Assembly (NCBI RefSeq): GCF_904848585.1 | Contig: NZ_CAJHCR010000003.1 | Location: forward strand, 496,001-560,000 | Direction of reading: 5' to 3' | Source of the DNA: Paraburkholderia kirstenboschensis | GTDB lineage: Bacteria; Pseudomonadota; Gammaproteobacteria; Burkholderiales; Burkholderiaceae | Length of the DNA: 64,000 bases | Shown: piece after piece, positions 37,741-47,115 of the stretch | Layout: the number at the start of each line of letters is the position of its first letter | Position numbering within the stretch: position 1 is the first letter of the stretch | Made by a program: the position numbers and the translations under genes | Notes under the pieces: model-generated | Database searches by the model: none | Seen by the model: the letters and a program-made list of their open reading frames with translations, nothing else | Told to the model about the DNA's origin: nothing

Positions 37741-38742
37741 ATGGATGCGATTACCTACGAACGCGCCGCCGATGTCGCCGACGCAGTGCGTGCCGTGCAG
37801 CAACCGGGCGCGGTGTTTATCGGCGGCGGCACGAATCTGCTCGATCTGATGAAGGGCGGTGTCGAGCGGCCGGTGCGGCTTATCGACATCACGCATATCG
37901 GCGGACTCGACGGCTTTACGACGCTGCCCGACGGCGGCATTCGCATCGGCGCACTAGTGCGCAATAGCGACGCCGCGAACCATGCGTTGGTGCGCGAACA
38001 GTATCCGTTGTTATCGCAAGCGTTTTTGTCGGGCGCGTCGGCGCAATTGCGCAATATGGCGACGGTCGGCGGGAATCTGCTGCAACGTACCCGCTGCGCA
38101 TACTTCTACGACACCGCATTTTCCCAGTGCAACAAACGCGTGTTGGGCAGCGGCTGCGCGGCGCTCGAAGGGCATAACCGCATGCACGCGATTCTTGGCG
38201 CGAGCCCGCAGTGCGTCGCGGTGAATCCCTCGGACATGAGCGTGGCGCTCGCCGCGCTCGATGCGGTGGTTCGCGTGAGTGGCCCCGCCGGCGAGCGAAG
38301 CATTCCGTTCGCCGAATTTCACCGGCTTCCGGGGGACAGGCCCGATGTCGACACCACGCTGCGTCCGGGCGAACTGATTACCGCGATCGACCTGCCACCA
38401 CCGCTTTTCAGCGCGCATTCGCACTACCTGAAAGTGCGTGACCGCGCCAGTTACGCATTCTCCCTGGTCTCGGTGGCCGCTGCATTGCAGATGGACGGCG
38501 AGCGCGTGCAGACCGCGCGCATTGCATTGGGCGGCATCGCGCACAAACCGTGGCGCGCCAGCGCAGCGGAACAGATGCTCAACGGACAGCCGCTGACGCA
38601 AACCGCGCTGAACAACGCCGCTGCCGCCGCATTGCGCGATGCCCGGCCGCTCGCCGGCAACCGCTTCAAGGTGCAGCTAGCGCAACGCGCGATCGTGCGC
38701 GCAGTGAATCAGGCCGCCGGCCGCACGGGAGGTGTCGCATGA
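37741..38742 (+). CDS. paoB: Periplasmic aldehyde oxidoreductase, FAD subunit (PaoB-like)
   Basis: A 333-aa FAD-binding subunit of the molybdopterin dehydrogenase family. FAD-binding motifs are FIGGGTNLLDLM (about residues 26-37) and ATVGGNLLQRTRC (about 107-119). The cysteines in RCAYFYDTAFSQCNKR and GSGCAA match the extra 4Fe-4S cluster of PaoB. The C-terminal CO-dehydrogenase flavoprotein domain follows. GGAG lies 7 nt before the ATG. Its stop overlaps the paoC start (ATGA), giving coupled translation. Confidence 0.93.
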   Translation: MDAITYERAADVADAVRAVQQPGAVFIGGGTNLLDLMKGGVERPVRLIDITHIGGLDGFTTLPDGGIRIGALVRNSDAANHALVREQYPLLSQAFLSGASAQLRNMATVGGNLLQRTRCAYFYDTAFSQCNKRVLGSGCAALEGHNRMHAILGASPQCVAVNPSDMSVALAALDAVVRVSGPAGERSIPFAEFHRLPGDRPDVDTTLRPGELITAIDLPPPLFSAHSHYLKVRDRASYAFSLVSVAAALQMDGERVQTARIALGGIAHKPWRASAAEQMLNGQPLTQTALNNAAAAALRDARPLAGNRFKVQLAQRAIVRAVNQAAGRTGGVA

Positions 38743-40961
38743 CTCTGATCGGTCAACCGTTCGACCGCACCGACGGTCTGCTCAAAGTGACCGGCGAAGC
38801 ACGCTATGCCGCGGAATTTCCGGAAGCGCGTCTTGCCCATGCGGTGCTCGTGACGAGCACGATTGCACGCGGCACGATAGCCTCGATCGATGCAAGCCGC
38901 GCGCAGGCCGTCCCCGGCGTGCTGCTCGTCATGACGCATCAGAACGCGCCGCGTCTGCCGAACGGCGGCAAGGCGCAATTGGCGCCGCCTGCGGGGCGTC
39001 GACTGTCGCTGCTACAGGACAACGAAGTGCATTACAACAACGAGCCGGTGGCGGTAGTCGTCGCCGATACGCTCGAACATGCGACCGACGCCGCGCGCCG
39101 GTTGCGCATCACGTATCGAAGCACGCCGGCCACGCTCGACTTCGCACAGGCGAAGGCAAACGCACATGCGCCGGACAAACCGCAAGGGCGTCAAACGGAT
39201 ACGCAGCGTGGCAGCTTCGAAGACGGCATGCAGAACAGCGCGGTGCATATCGACGCAACGTATACGACGCCCATCGAGCATCACAATCCGATGGAGCCAC
39301 ACGCGACAATGGCGCGCTGGGACGGCCCTCACCTCACGCTCTACGATTCGACCCAGGGCGTGAGCGGCGAAGCGCAGGCGGTGGCCCGAACGCTCGGCAT
39401 TTCGCCCGGCGACGTACGCGTGATCTCGCCGTTCGTCGGCGGCGGGTTTGGTTGCAAGGGCTCGTCGTGGTCGCATGTGTCGTTGTGCGCGATGGCCGCG
39501 AAACAGACGGGGCGTCCGGTGCGGCTCGTGCTCGAGCGGCCGCAAATGTTCGGTCCGGTCGGCGCACGTCCGCGCACCGAACAGCGCCTCGTGCTGGCCG
39601 CGCGGCGCGACGGCACGCTGAGCGCCATGCGTCACGACAGCATCTCGAACACTTCGATGATCGAAGACTGGACCGAGACCTGCTGCATGGTCACGCGTAT
39701 GTTGTACGCGGTGCCGAACCAGGTGACCACGCACCGGCTCGTGCCGCTCAACGTCGGCACGCCGACCTTCATGCGCGCGCCGGGCGAGACGACCGGCTCG
39801 TTCGCGCTGGAATCCGCAATGGACGAGCTCGCGGCTGCCCTCAAGATGGACCCGCTCGCGTTGCGCCTGAAGAACTACGCGGAAGCCGATCCGCAGGAAA
39901 ACAAGCCCTGGTCGAGCAAGTCGTTGCGCGAGTGCTATCAGACCGGCGCCGAGAAATTCGGCTGGTCGCGGCGCAATCCCGCACCGCGTTCCATGCGTGA
40001 CGGCAATACGCTAATCGGCATGGGCATGGCGACCGCGACCTACCCGGCCAATCGCAGCGAAGCCAGCGCCATCGCGCGGATTTTGCCCGACGGCACCGCG
40101 ATGGTGGCCTCGGGCACGCAGGACATCGGCACTGGAACGTACACGGTGATGACCCAGGTCGCCGCCGATGCGCTCGGCTTCGCGCCGGAAAACATCCACT
40201 TTGCGCTCGGCGATTCGTCGCTGCCGAAGGCGCCGGTGTCGGGCGGCTCGCAATCGGCGGCGAGCGTTTCGCCGGCCGTGCGCGAAGCCGCGAACGAGGC
40301 ACGCGCGCGGCTGATCGCGCTGGCATTGGCGGACCCGGCGTCGCCCGTGCATGGCATCGCGCTCGACGACATCACCGTGGAGAACGGCTGGGTGACGAGC
40401 CGCTCGCAACCGGCGAAGCGCGACCCCGCGGCGGCGATCATCGCGCGCTCGGGCGGCAAACCGATCGAGGCGACGTCCACCGTCAAGCCGGGCGACGAGA
40501 AGCAGAAGTACTCGTTTCACTCGTTTGGCGCGGTGTTCGTCGAAGTGCATGTGGATGCGGACCTCGGCACGATCCGCGTGCCGCGCGTGGTCGGCGTGTA
40601 CGACGTGGGGCGCGTGCTCAACGAGAAGACCGCGCGCAGCCAGATGCTCGGCGGCATTGTATGGGGCGTGGGCGCAGCGTTGCAGGAGGAAACCTCGCTG
40701 GATACGCGCTATGGGCGTTTCACGAATGCGAATCTCGCCGAATACCACGTGCCGGTGAATGCCGACATCGGCGCGCTCGATATTACGTTTCTCGACCGGC
40801 CGGACCCCTATATCAATTCGCTGGGTGTGCGCGGCATCGGCGAGATCGGCATTACGGGCGTGTGCGCCGCGCTTGCCAACGCGGTGTATCACGCAACCGG
40901 CGTGCGCGTGCGCGATCTTCCGATTACGCTGGATAAGGTGATGGCAACGACGCAAGCCTGA
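38739..40961 (+). CDS. paoC: Periplasmic aldehyde oxidoreductase, molybdenum subunit (PaoC-like)
   Basis: A 740-aa catalytic subunit binding molybdopterin cytosine dinucleotide. It shows the family start GQPFDRTDGLLKVTGEARYA, HHNPMEPHATMA, FVGGGFGCKG, FMRAPGETTG and the conserved active-site glutamate region GIGEIGITGVC near the C-terminus. The ATG at 38739 has GGGAGG 7 nt upstream and overlaps the paoB stop. In E. coli the homologue oxidises a range of aromatic aldehydes in the periplasm. The dedicated insertion chaperone PaoD/XdhC is not seen next to it. Confidence 0.95.
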   Translation: MTLIGQPFDRTDGLLKVTGEARYAAEFPEARLAHAVLVTSTIARGTIASIDASRAQAVPGVLLVMTHQNAPRLPNGGKAQLAPPAGRRLSLLQDNEVHYNNEPVAVVVADTLEHATDAARRLRITYRSTPATLDFAQAKANAHAPDKPQGRQTDTQRGSFEDGMQNSAVHIDATYTTPIEHHNPMEPHATMARWDGPHLTLYDSTQGVSGEAQAVARTLGISPGDVRVISPFVGGGFGCKGSSWSHVSLCAMAAKQTGRPVRLVLERPQMFGPVGARPRTEQRLVLAARRDGTLSAMRHDSISNTSMIEDWTETCCMVTRMLYAVPNQVTTHRLVPLNVGTPTFMRAPGETTGSFALESAMDELAAALKMDPLALRLKNYAEADPQENKPWSSKSLRECYQTGAEKFGWSRRNPAPRSMRDGNTLIGMGMATATYPANRSEASAIARILPDGTAMVASGTQDIGTGTYTVMTQVAADALGFAPENIHFALGDSSLPKAPVSGGSQSAASVSPAVREAANEARARLIALALADPASPVHGIALDDITVENGWVTSRSQPAKRDPAAAIIARSGGKPIEATSTVKPGDEKQKYSFHSFGAVFVEVHVDADLGTIRVPRVVGVYDVGRVLNEKTARSQMLGGIVWGVGAALQEETSLDTRYGRFTNANLAEYHVPVNADIGALDITFLDRPDPYINSLGVRGIGEIGITGVCAALANAVYHATGVRVRDLPITLDKVMATTQA

Positions 40962-41038
40962 GCGCGCTGCGCGGGCCGCTTGCCTCGCCGCGCGTTGCGC
41001 CGCACAATCGGTGGCATCTTACTAAACGGTGCCCGTTC

Positions 41039-41629
41039 ATGGCTTACGCGTCGCTCGCCACTGGCATTTTGCTCGCGGCCGGGGTCGGCTCCCGCTTCGA
41101 TCCGCACGGCCTGCAAAACAAGCTGCTTGCGCGCCTGCCCGACGGCACGCCGGTCGCGCAGGAAGCCGCGCACCGGCTCCTGATGGTCGTGCCGCACGTG
41201 CTGGCCGTGGTGCGGCCGGGCGCCGAAGCGCTTGCACGTCTTTTGAACGATGCGGGCTGCGACGTGGCGTTCGCGCCCGGCGCCGAACGCGGAATGGGCG
41301 CAAGCCTCGCTGCCGGTATTCAGGCGAGCGAGGACGCCGAGGGCTGGATCGTCGCGCTCGCGGACATGCCGCGCATCCAGATTGCGACGATCGAAGCGGT
41401 GGCGCGCGCGCTCGACGGCGGCGCGCCGATCGTGGCGCCGTATTACAACGGGCAGCGCGGGCATCCCGTGGGATTTGGCGCCGAACACCGCGACGCCCTG
41501 CTGTCACTCGACGGCGACAGCGGCGCGCGCTCGTTGCTCGACTCACAACGCGTGATGAGGCTCGATGTCGACGACGCCGGAATCTTGCGCGATATCGACA
41601 CGCCTGAGGATTTGCGGGCTTTGAGCTGA
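41039..41629 (+). CDS. MocA/MobA-like molybdenum cofactor nucleotidyltransferase
   Basis: A 196-aa NTP-transferase-fold protein. GILLAAGVGSRF (residues 9-20) is the nucleotide-binding loop, and ALADMPRIQ and RGHPVGFG match the MocA/MobA group. By position directly after paoABC (77 nt) it probably makes the molybdopterin cytosine dinucleotide needed by PaoC, the job of MocA in E. coli; this is inference from context. The ATG at 41039 has a weak ribosome-binding site. A long hairpin follows the stop. Confidence 0.85.
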   Translation: MAYASLATGILLAAGVGSRFDPHGLQNKLLARLPDGTPVAQEAAHRLLMVVPHVLAVVRPGAEALARLLNDAGCDVAFAPGAERGMGASLAAGIQASEDAEGWIVALADMPRIQIATIEAVARALDGGAPIVAPYYNGQRGHPVGFGAEHRDALLSLDGDSGARSLLDSQRVMRLDVDDAGILRDIDTPEDLRALS

Positions 41630-41641
41630 CCAGTCACTGAA

Positions 41642-41671
41642 AGCGCAAGCGCGTCAGGCATGGCGCTTGCG
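41642..41671. terminator. Hairpin ending the pao operon
   Basis: Perfect 10-bp stem GCGCAAGCGC (41642-41651) / GCGCTTGCGC (41662-41671) with a 10-nt loop, 13 nt past the stop. No T tract; stability is high, so it may still mark the transcript end. Confidence 0.55.
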
Positions 41672-41843
41672 CGAAATGCCATCAATAAACGCCATTAATG
41701 CTCGATGCAATCGGGAACTCCGAATCGACTGCGAATCAGCCGCGCAACTCGCTCCAATTCCGCCTAAGCTGATGTGACGCCGCGATTGTCACGCAACGTT
41801 ACGCCGCTCACGCGGCGCACGTTTCGAAACCACCCGACTTCCC

Positions 41844-42548
41844 ATGAGCGAAACCAGTCCGCGCCTTTTCATCGTGTCACCACATTTCGACGACGCCGTC
41901 TTCAGTTGCGGCGCATTGCTCGCTGCGCATCCTGACGCTGCGGTCTGTACGGTCTTCGCCGCGCCGCCCGAGCATACGATGCATACCGAATGGGATGAGA
42001 AGTCGGGCTTCAGCAACGCCCATGAGGCGATGCACGAGCGCACGCTCGAAGACAACCGCGCGCTTGAATTGCTGGATGCGATTCCGCTGCGCATGCCGTT
42101 TCGCGACAGTCAGTATTCCGACTCGCCGTCGATCAGCAAAATGGCTGCGGCACTGGAGGAAACCATTTACCGAACCACGGCGAACACGTTGCTGATGCCG
42201 CTCGGCCTGTTTCACGACGACCACGTGCGCGTGTTTGAAGCCTGCTGCGAGATCCTGCCGCGCCTGTCGCATCTCGAATGGTTCGGCTACGAAGAAGCGA
42301 TTCACCGGCGCACGCCGGGTGTCGTGCAGGCACGGCTTGCCGATCTCGCGCAGCGCGGCATCGTGGCGACGCCGGCCAATCCGAGCGCCGGACACACGAT
42401 CGACGCACAGCGCCGCGGGCAGATCAAGCGCGAAGCAGTCAATGCGTATCAGAGCCAGTTGCGCGCATTCGGCGCCGGCAACTACGAGGACGTCTTCGCC
42501 GCCGAGCGCTACTGGCACCTCACCGTGGGCCGTCGCGTGAAAAAGTAA
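41844..42548 (+). CDS. PIG-L family deacetylase
   Basis: A 234-aa LmbE/PIG-L-like zinc hydrolase, a family that deacetylates N-acetylglucosaminyl conjugates. The metal motif is VSPHFDDAVFSCG (residues 10-22; His and Asp-Asp), with the third ligand likely in LFHDDHVRVFEAC. The C-terminal part is normal length. Substrate unknown. The ATG at 41844 has a poor ribosome-binding site. A 50-aa gene follows 111 nt downstream on the same strand. No glycan biosynthesis gene is adjacent. Confidence 0.85.
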   Translation: MSETSPRLFIVSPHFDDAVFSCGALLAAHPDAAVCTVFAAPPEHTMHTEWDEKSGFSNAHEAMHERTLEDNRALELLDAIPLRMPFRDSQYSDSPSISKMAAALEETIYRTTANTLLMPLGLFHDDHVRVFEACCEILPRLSHLEWFGYEEAIHRRTPGVVQARLADLAQRGIVATPANPSAGHTIDAQRRGQIKREAVNAYQSQLRAFGAGNYEDVFAAERYWHLTVGRRVKK

Positions 42549-42659
42549 CAAGACGATCAGCGCAGGAACTATGGCGGTCAAGCCTGACAAGAAGCGTCTA
42601 CTCTTGAAGAGAAAGCGCGCCGACCCGCTATCGCAGAGTTTTCAACCACAGGTGATGCA

Positions 42660-42812
42660 ATGAGCTACGACATGCATACAAGTCCGATCCCCGACCCTAA
42701 CGCCGATCCGACGCGCGATCCGGAAGGCGATCCGCTGACGCCGCCATCGCCCGGTCATCACACCGAGGAGCCGCAGCGCCCGGAAGGACCGCCAGACAAA
42801 GACCCGGTGTAA
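42660..42812 (+). CDS. Small Pro/Asp-rich hypothetical protein, 50 aa
   Basis: A short frame encoding an acidic, proline-rich, probably disordered peptide: it starts MSYDMHTSPIPDPNADPTRD and ends QRPEGPPDKDPV. A ribosome-binding AGGTGA lies just before the ATG, which supports translation. The amino-acid composition is unlike a chance frame in GC-rich DNA, with almost no Arg. I do not recognise a family. It converges with phnW across a hairpin. Confidence 0.55.
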   Translation: MSYDMHTSPIPDPNADPTRDPEGDPLTPPSPGHHTEEPQRPEGPPDKDPV

Positions 42813-42856
42813 GCTCGCAGCGGACCGCCCACGACCGCTGGTTTGCGTGTGCCCAC

Positions 42857-42883
42857 TCGCGGCGCGGCCGGCGTGCGCCGCGA
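42857..42883. terminator. Hairpin between the small gene and phnW
   Basis: Perfect 9-bp stem TCGCGGCGC / GCGCCGCGA with a 9-nt loop, directly at the end of phnW. It has no T tract. As it lies between converging genes, it could mark both transcript ends. Confidence 0.55.
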
Positions 42884-43951
42884 TCAGCTCGTCAGTTCGG
42901 TAAAGCCCTGCAACAGCCGGTCGATGTCAGCGGCGTGGATATTGCCCATTGTCGAAATTCGGAACAGCTCGGCTGACAGCCCGCCCTGTCCCGCATAGAT
43001 GACAAAGCCACGAGCCTTCAGCGCGTCGTGCAATTGCGGATACGTGACGCCGTTCGGCAGCCGGTACGCGCGCAACACCACCGACGATTCCGCCGGCGCC
43101 AACACGCTGCCGATGCCGCGCTCGGCCAGCCCCGCGCGCGCCTGTTCCGCGAGCGCAGCGTAACGCGCATGACGCGCGCGCCAGCCGCCTTCGTCGGCGA
43201 TCTCGCGCAGTGCTTCGACGAGCGCGTAGTACGCATGAACCGAGGGCGTGAACGGCGTATTGCGCTGATCCTGCAAGCGCGCGAGCCGCCCGAGATCGAG
43301 GTAGTACGTGCGGCTCGCCGCCTGCGCGAGTGCGGCGCGGCGCACCAGCACGAACGACGCGCCCGGCACGCCGTGCAAACATTTGTTGGCCGTCGCGGCG
43401 ACCGCGTCGAGGCTCGTGTCGGCGAAATTGATCGCTTCGGCGCCGAAGCTGCTGACGCCGTCCACCAGCAAACGCAAGCCCCGCGCACGGCACAACGCGC
43501 CCAACGCGGCGAGGTCGTTCAGGCGCCCCGTCGTGGTCTCGTGATGGATCACGGCAACATGCGTGAACGCTTTGTCCGCGTCCAGACGTTCGGCGATTTT
43601 CGCGAGGTCCGGCTCCTGCATCCAATCATGCTTGAGCGACTCATGCGCGATGCCGTACTGCGCGGCGATCTGCGAAATGCGCTCGCCGTACACGCCGTTT
43701 TCCACCACTAGCAGCTTGCCGTTTTGCGGCACCAGCGCGGCGGTCATGCTTTCGACAGCGGCCGTGCCGGAGCCTGTCATCAGCACCGCTTGCCATTCGC
43801 TTGCGTCGAGACCGTACAGGTCGACAAGACGCGTGCGCGCCTCTTCCTGCAAATCGAAAAACTCGCTTTCGCGATGGCACAGGTCCGTCTGCAACAGGCT
43901 GTTGCGAACGCGTTCGGTGAGCGTCACCGGACCAGGATTGAGCAGCAGCAT
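42884..43951 (-). CDS. phnW: 2-aminoethylphosphonate:pyruvate aminotransferase
   Basis: A 355-aa class V PLP aminotransferase interconverting 2-aminoethylphosphonate (AEP) plus pyruvate and phosphonoacetaldehyde plus alanine. It begins LLLNPGPVTLTERVRNSL, carries TGSGTAAVESMTAAL and has the PLP lysine in AATANKCLHGVPG. In catabolic loci it degrades AEP, but here it sits 21 nt behind phosphonopyruvate decarboxylase, so it should run toward AEP. The ATG at 43951 has AAGGAG 6 nt upstream. It is the last gene of the operon. Confidence 0.93.
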   Translation of the reverse strand: MLLLNPGPVTLTERVRNSLLQTDLCHRESEFFDLQEEARTRLVDLYGLDASEWQAVLMTGSGTAAVESMTAALVPQNGKLLVVENGVYGERISQIAAQYGIAHESLKHDWMQEPDLAKIAERLDADKAFTHVAVIHHETTTGRLNDLAALGALCRARGLRLLVDGVSSFGAEAINFADTSLDAVAATANKCLHGVPGASFVLVRRAALAQAASRTYYLDLGRLARLQDQRNTPFTPSVHAYYALVEALREIADEGGWRARHARYAALAEQARAGLAERGIGSVLAPAESSVVLRAYRLPNGVTYPQLHDALKARGFVIYAGQGGLSAELFRISTMGNIHAADIDRLLQGFTELTS

Positions 43952-43972
43952 GGGCGCTCCTTTACTTTGACT

Positions 43973-45154
43973 TCACGCGGCGCCGATGTGGCGCATCAGG
44001 CGCGTTTTCACATCGGGCGGAGTGATGGTGGGACGCGGCAAGCCGTCAGGCGTGCCGCGGCGAATCATGAGGCGCGCAAAGCGTGGGCCGTCGAGCGGAG
44101 CCGATTCGAACAACTGGTCGAGCACGGCCGGATCGTCGCTTTCGACCGCCGACGCATAACCGCACGCCGCCGCCACGCCCGCGAACGAGACTTGCGACGA
44201 CACCGTCGCCTGCCCCCCCGTCGAGTCGTGCGCGCCGTTGTCGAGCAGCACGTGCGTGAGATTGGACGGACCGTATGCGCCGAGCGTCGCAAACGCGCCC
44301 ATTCGCATCAGCGCGGCGCCGTCGCCGTCGAGCGCGACGACATGCAGGTCCGGGCGCGCGAGCGCGAGACCGAGCGCGAACGGCGTCACGCAGCCCATCG
44401 AGCCGACCATGTACAACTGATTCGGACGATCGTCGATTGCGTAAAGCTCGCGTCCGCAAAAACCGGTCGACGCCAGCACCACGGTCGATTCGATCGGCGT
44501 ATGCGCGATCACCTTCTTCAGCGCGTCATGGCGCGACGCGAGTTCGCTCGCGGCCACGTTGGCGAACTGCGAACGCGCGGCCGCCGGCACACGGCGCGCG
44601 CCGGCGGCGCTGCCTTTCAACTCGTACGGCGCGACGCTGCCCTTTTGCATGACGAGCGCGTACGGGCGGCCCGTTTCGTCCATATGGGCGATGGCGCGAT
44701 CCAACGCCGGGCCGATCGCGTCGGCTTCCGTGGGGAAGGTCTCCCAGGGAATCTCCATCGTGTCGAGCATCGCGGGCGTGACGGGGCCCATCAACGCGTG
44801 CTGCGGTTCGTCGGCGACGCCCGGCTGGCCGCGCCATGTGACGATCAGCAATTGCGGCAAACGGAAGGTCCACGTGAGCGACGTCAGCGGGCTCACAGCG
44901 TTGCCGAGCCCGGAGTTCTGCATCATCGTGATGCCGCGGCGGCGCGTACCTGCACCACGCGCATCATGCGCGCCGAGCGCGACACCGGCGATCAGCGCGA
45001 CCGCGTCGCCCTCATTCGCCGCCGACACGTAGTGCAGCGACTCGTCCTGCAACACGTAGTTGATGAACGGCGTCAGGTACGAGCACGGCACGCCCGCGTA
45101 CCAGTCGAAGCCGCGTTCGCGCGCCGCCTCGACGAACTGTGCCGCCTCGATCAT
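43973..45154 (-). CDS. aepY: Phosphonopyruvate decarboxylase
   Basis: A 393-aa thiamine-diphosphate enzyme that drives phosphonate synthesis by decarboxylating phosphonopyruvate to phosphonoacetaldehyde. Recognisable are the start [36 protein letters not shown] with the catalytic Glu, and the ThDP/Mg motif [20 protein letters not shown]. Its start codon overlaps the stop of the upstream mutase fusion (ATGA), with GGAG 8 nt before it. phnW follows 21 nt after its stop. Confidence 0.94.
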   Translation of the reverse strand: MIEAAQFVEAARERGFDWYAGVPCSYLTPFINYVLQDESLHYVSAANEGDAVALIAGVALGAHDARGAGTRRRGITMMQNSGLGNAVSPLTSLTWTFRLPQLLIVTWRGQPGVADEPQHALMGPVTPAMLDTMEIPWETFPTEADAIGPALDRAIAHMDETGRPYALVMQKGSVAPYELKGSAAGARRVPAAARSQFANVAASELASRHDALKKVIAHTPIESTVVLASTGFCGRELYAIDDRPNQLYMVGSMGCVTPFALGLALARPDLHVVALDGDGAALMRMGAFATLGAYGPSNLTHVLLDNGAHDSTGGQATVSSQVSFAGVAAACGYASAVESDDPAVLDQLFESAPLDGPRFARLMIRRGTPDGLPRPTITPPDVKTRLMRHIGAA

Positions 45155-46875
45155 TGCGCGGCTCCGTTCGCGGCACCAGTTGCCGGAGTGTCGACCGACG
45201 CCGCGAGCGGCGTCTGGCCATGCGCGAAGTCGCCGGCGCGGCGGAAGTCTTCGAGATCGTTCACACCGCGCCAGTGGCCGTGCACGTATTGCACCTCGAT
45301 CGATTCACCGGCTTCGATCAGCGCGTTCAGCAACGCGGGCATGTCGAGCGACGCGAAATCGGCACGCGCCTGCAACTGCTGCATGACCGCCCGAAGACGC
45401 TCGCAGCCTTCGCCGCGCACGTTCAGGAGACCGACCCAGCGGCCATGCGGCGTTTGCGCGGCAATCTCCGACGACGCCTGCTGCCCGCTCGAGACGTGAC
45501 GCAACAGCACCTTGTTGCCGAAGAGACCGCGGTCGTCGGCCGACGAGCACCATGCGAAGTCGCGCACGCTCGCGTTTTCCGCATCGGTCAGCGACGAATC
45601 CACCACCACGCTGAACGCCGCCTCGCTCTCCACCAGATCGCGCAGAATATAGCTGCGGAACAGCAGATCGCCGTACGAGATCAGCGTGTCGCCTGCGAGT
45701 TTGTCGAGTGCGCAGGCGAGCGATGCGAGTTCGCCGGTTTCCGCATGCTTTTCGTTGACCACGAGTTTGATACCGGCCGTATCGATTGCATCGGCGCGAT
45801 AACCGCCGACCACTGTGATGTCGTTGACGCCCTGCTTCTTGAACGCGTCGACGAGCCAGCGCAAGAGCGGTTTGCCGGCGATCGGCAGCATGACCTTCGG
45901 GCGGTCCTGGGTGACCGCTTCGAGGCCCTTGCCGCGGCTCGCTGCCAGCACGACAGCGGCGCTCGCCGCGCGGCCGCTCGACAGATAGCGGTCTTCTGCT
46001 TCCGAGTATTCGTCGGCGTCCTGCAAGCGGAAAATTTCGTTGACGCCGGCAATGCGGTCTTCGACATTGACGAGCGTTTGGCTCGTGTGAATTTCTTGCG
46101 CGACCGCCTGCATGGCCGAGGTCGCCGCGCGAATCAGATGGTTCGCCCAGATCACCGTGCTGATGCCGGCTTCGCGGAACACTTCGGTCGGCGTGCTGTA
46201 GTACTTGGTGGGCACGATGACGAGCGGCCCACGGCCCGCCCACTCGCGCGCGAACTCGAGAATCTCGTCGGGACGCGAGAGCTTGCTGTGAATCAGAATC
46301 GCGTCCGCGCCGGCACGGCGGTAGGCTTCCGCGCGACGCAGCGCCTCGTCCATGCCCCAGCCTGCGATCAGCGCTTCCACGCGCGCCACAATCGAAAAAT
46401 TCTCGTCCGACTGCGAGTCCTTGCCGGCCTTGATCTTGCCGCAGAATTCGTCCATATCGGCAAGCGGCTGCGCTTCGCCGTTAATGAAGCTATTCGTTTT
46501 CGGGAACTGCTTGTCTTCGATACATACGCCGGCAATGCCGCGCTGTTCGAGCTTGCGCACGAGGCGGCGCACGTTGTTGAAGTTGCCGTAGCCGGTGTCG
46601 CCGTCGAGCAGAATCGGCAGATCGCTTGCGTCGGCCATGAATTCGAGGTTGTCGACCACTTGCGTCCAGCTTGCTTCGTTGTTGTCGCGCACGCCGAATT
46701 GCGCGGAAATCGCGAGGCCCGAGCCCCAGATCGCCTTGAAGCCGGCTTCGCGCACGATGCGGGCGGACAGGCCGTTATGGGCCTCCATCATGAATTCGAG
46801 TTCGTTGCTGACAAGCATCTGGCGCAGACGTGCGCTACGGGAAGCGGAGACGAAGGCGGGTTCGCGGGCATTCAT
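45151..46875 (-). CDS. aepX: Phosphoenolpyruvate mutase fused to a nucleotidyltransferase
   Basis: A 574-aa two-domain protein. Residues about 15-300 are phosphoenolpyruvate mutase, which makes phosphonopyruvate; the hallmark [11 protein letters not shown] (family EDKxFPKxNS) is intact, with [16 protein letters not shown] before it. Residues about 325-555 are a sugar-nucleotide/CTP-type nucleotidyltransferase: [34 protein letters not shown] and SYGDLLFRS. Fusions of this type (PepM-PntC) are known and probably make CMP-AEP. It is the first gene of the operon, with AAGGAG 9 nt before the ATG. The tail from about 555 is Ala-rich. Confidence 0.93.
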   Translation of the reverse strand: MNAREPAFVSASRSARLRQMLVSNELEFMMEAHNGLSARIVREAGFKAIWGSGLAISAQFGVRDNNEASWTQVVDNLEFMADASDLPILLDGDTGYGNFNNVRRLVRKLEQRGIAGVCIEDKQFPKTNSFINGEAQPLADMDEFCGKIKAGKDSQSDENFSIVARVEALIAGWGMDEALRRAEAYRRAGADAILIHSKLSRPDEILEFAREWAGRGPLVIVPTKYYSTPTEVFREAGISTVIWANHLIRAATSAMQAVAQEIHTSQTLVNVEDRIAGVNEIFRLQDADEYSEAEDRYLSSGRAASAAVVLAASRGKGLEAVTQDRPKVMLPIAGKPLLRWLVDAFKKQGVNDITVVGGYRADAIDTAGIKLVVNEKHAETGELASLACALDKLAGDTLISYGDLLFRSYILRDLVESEAAFSVVVDSSLTDAENASVRDFAWCSSADDRGLFGNKVLLRHVSSGQQASSEIAAQTPHGRWVGLLNVRGEGCERLRAVMQQLQARADFASLDMPALLNALIEAGESIEVQYVHGHWRGVNDLEDFRRAGDFAHGQTPLAASVDTPATGAANGAAQ

Positions 46876-46941
46876 TTTCTGTACTCCTTGTGGCGGGCTT
46901 ATGGGCGCTCTTTTTGCCCGGCTTGCGACTGGAAAATGGCG

Positions 46942-46971
46942 ACTATAACGGAATTTTCATTTATTGGTCAT
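46942..46971 (-). promoter_or_regulatory. Candidate sigma-70 promoter for the phosphonate operon
   Basis: Read on the minus strand: ATGACC (-35, 46966-46971), 18-nt AT-rich spacer, TATAGT (-10, 46942-46947). This would give a leader of about 60 nt before the mutase start at 46875. The -35 is weak (4 of 6 to consensus). Confidence 0.35.
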
Positions 46972-47115
46972 TTAGACGCCTATGCTTTTCCGGCCTTGCT
47001 GTTAAGTGGAAAAATGTGTCGATTTTTGCAGTGAACCGCAGCCAGGCGGCGCTTGGAGTTAAATGGCGTTTTGTGGAATCTTGACAGGAATACTCGTCTG
47101 CGTGCGAACGGCGTG

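Noticed and set aside
43724..47034. Very long plus-strand open frames (591 and 631 codons)
   Set aside because: They are antisense to the phosphonate operon, whose proteins have clear motifs; the plus-strand products are arginine-rich without domains.
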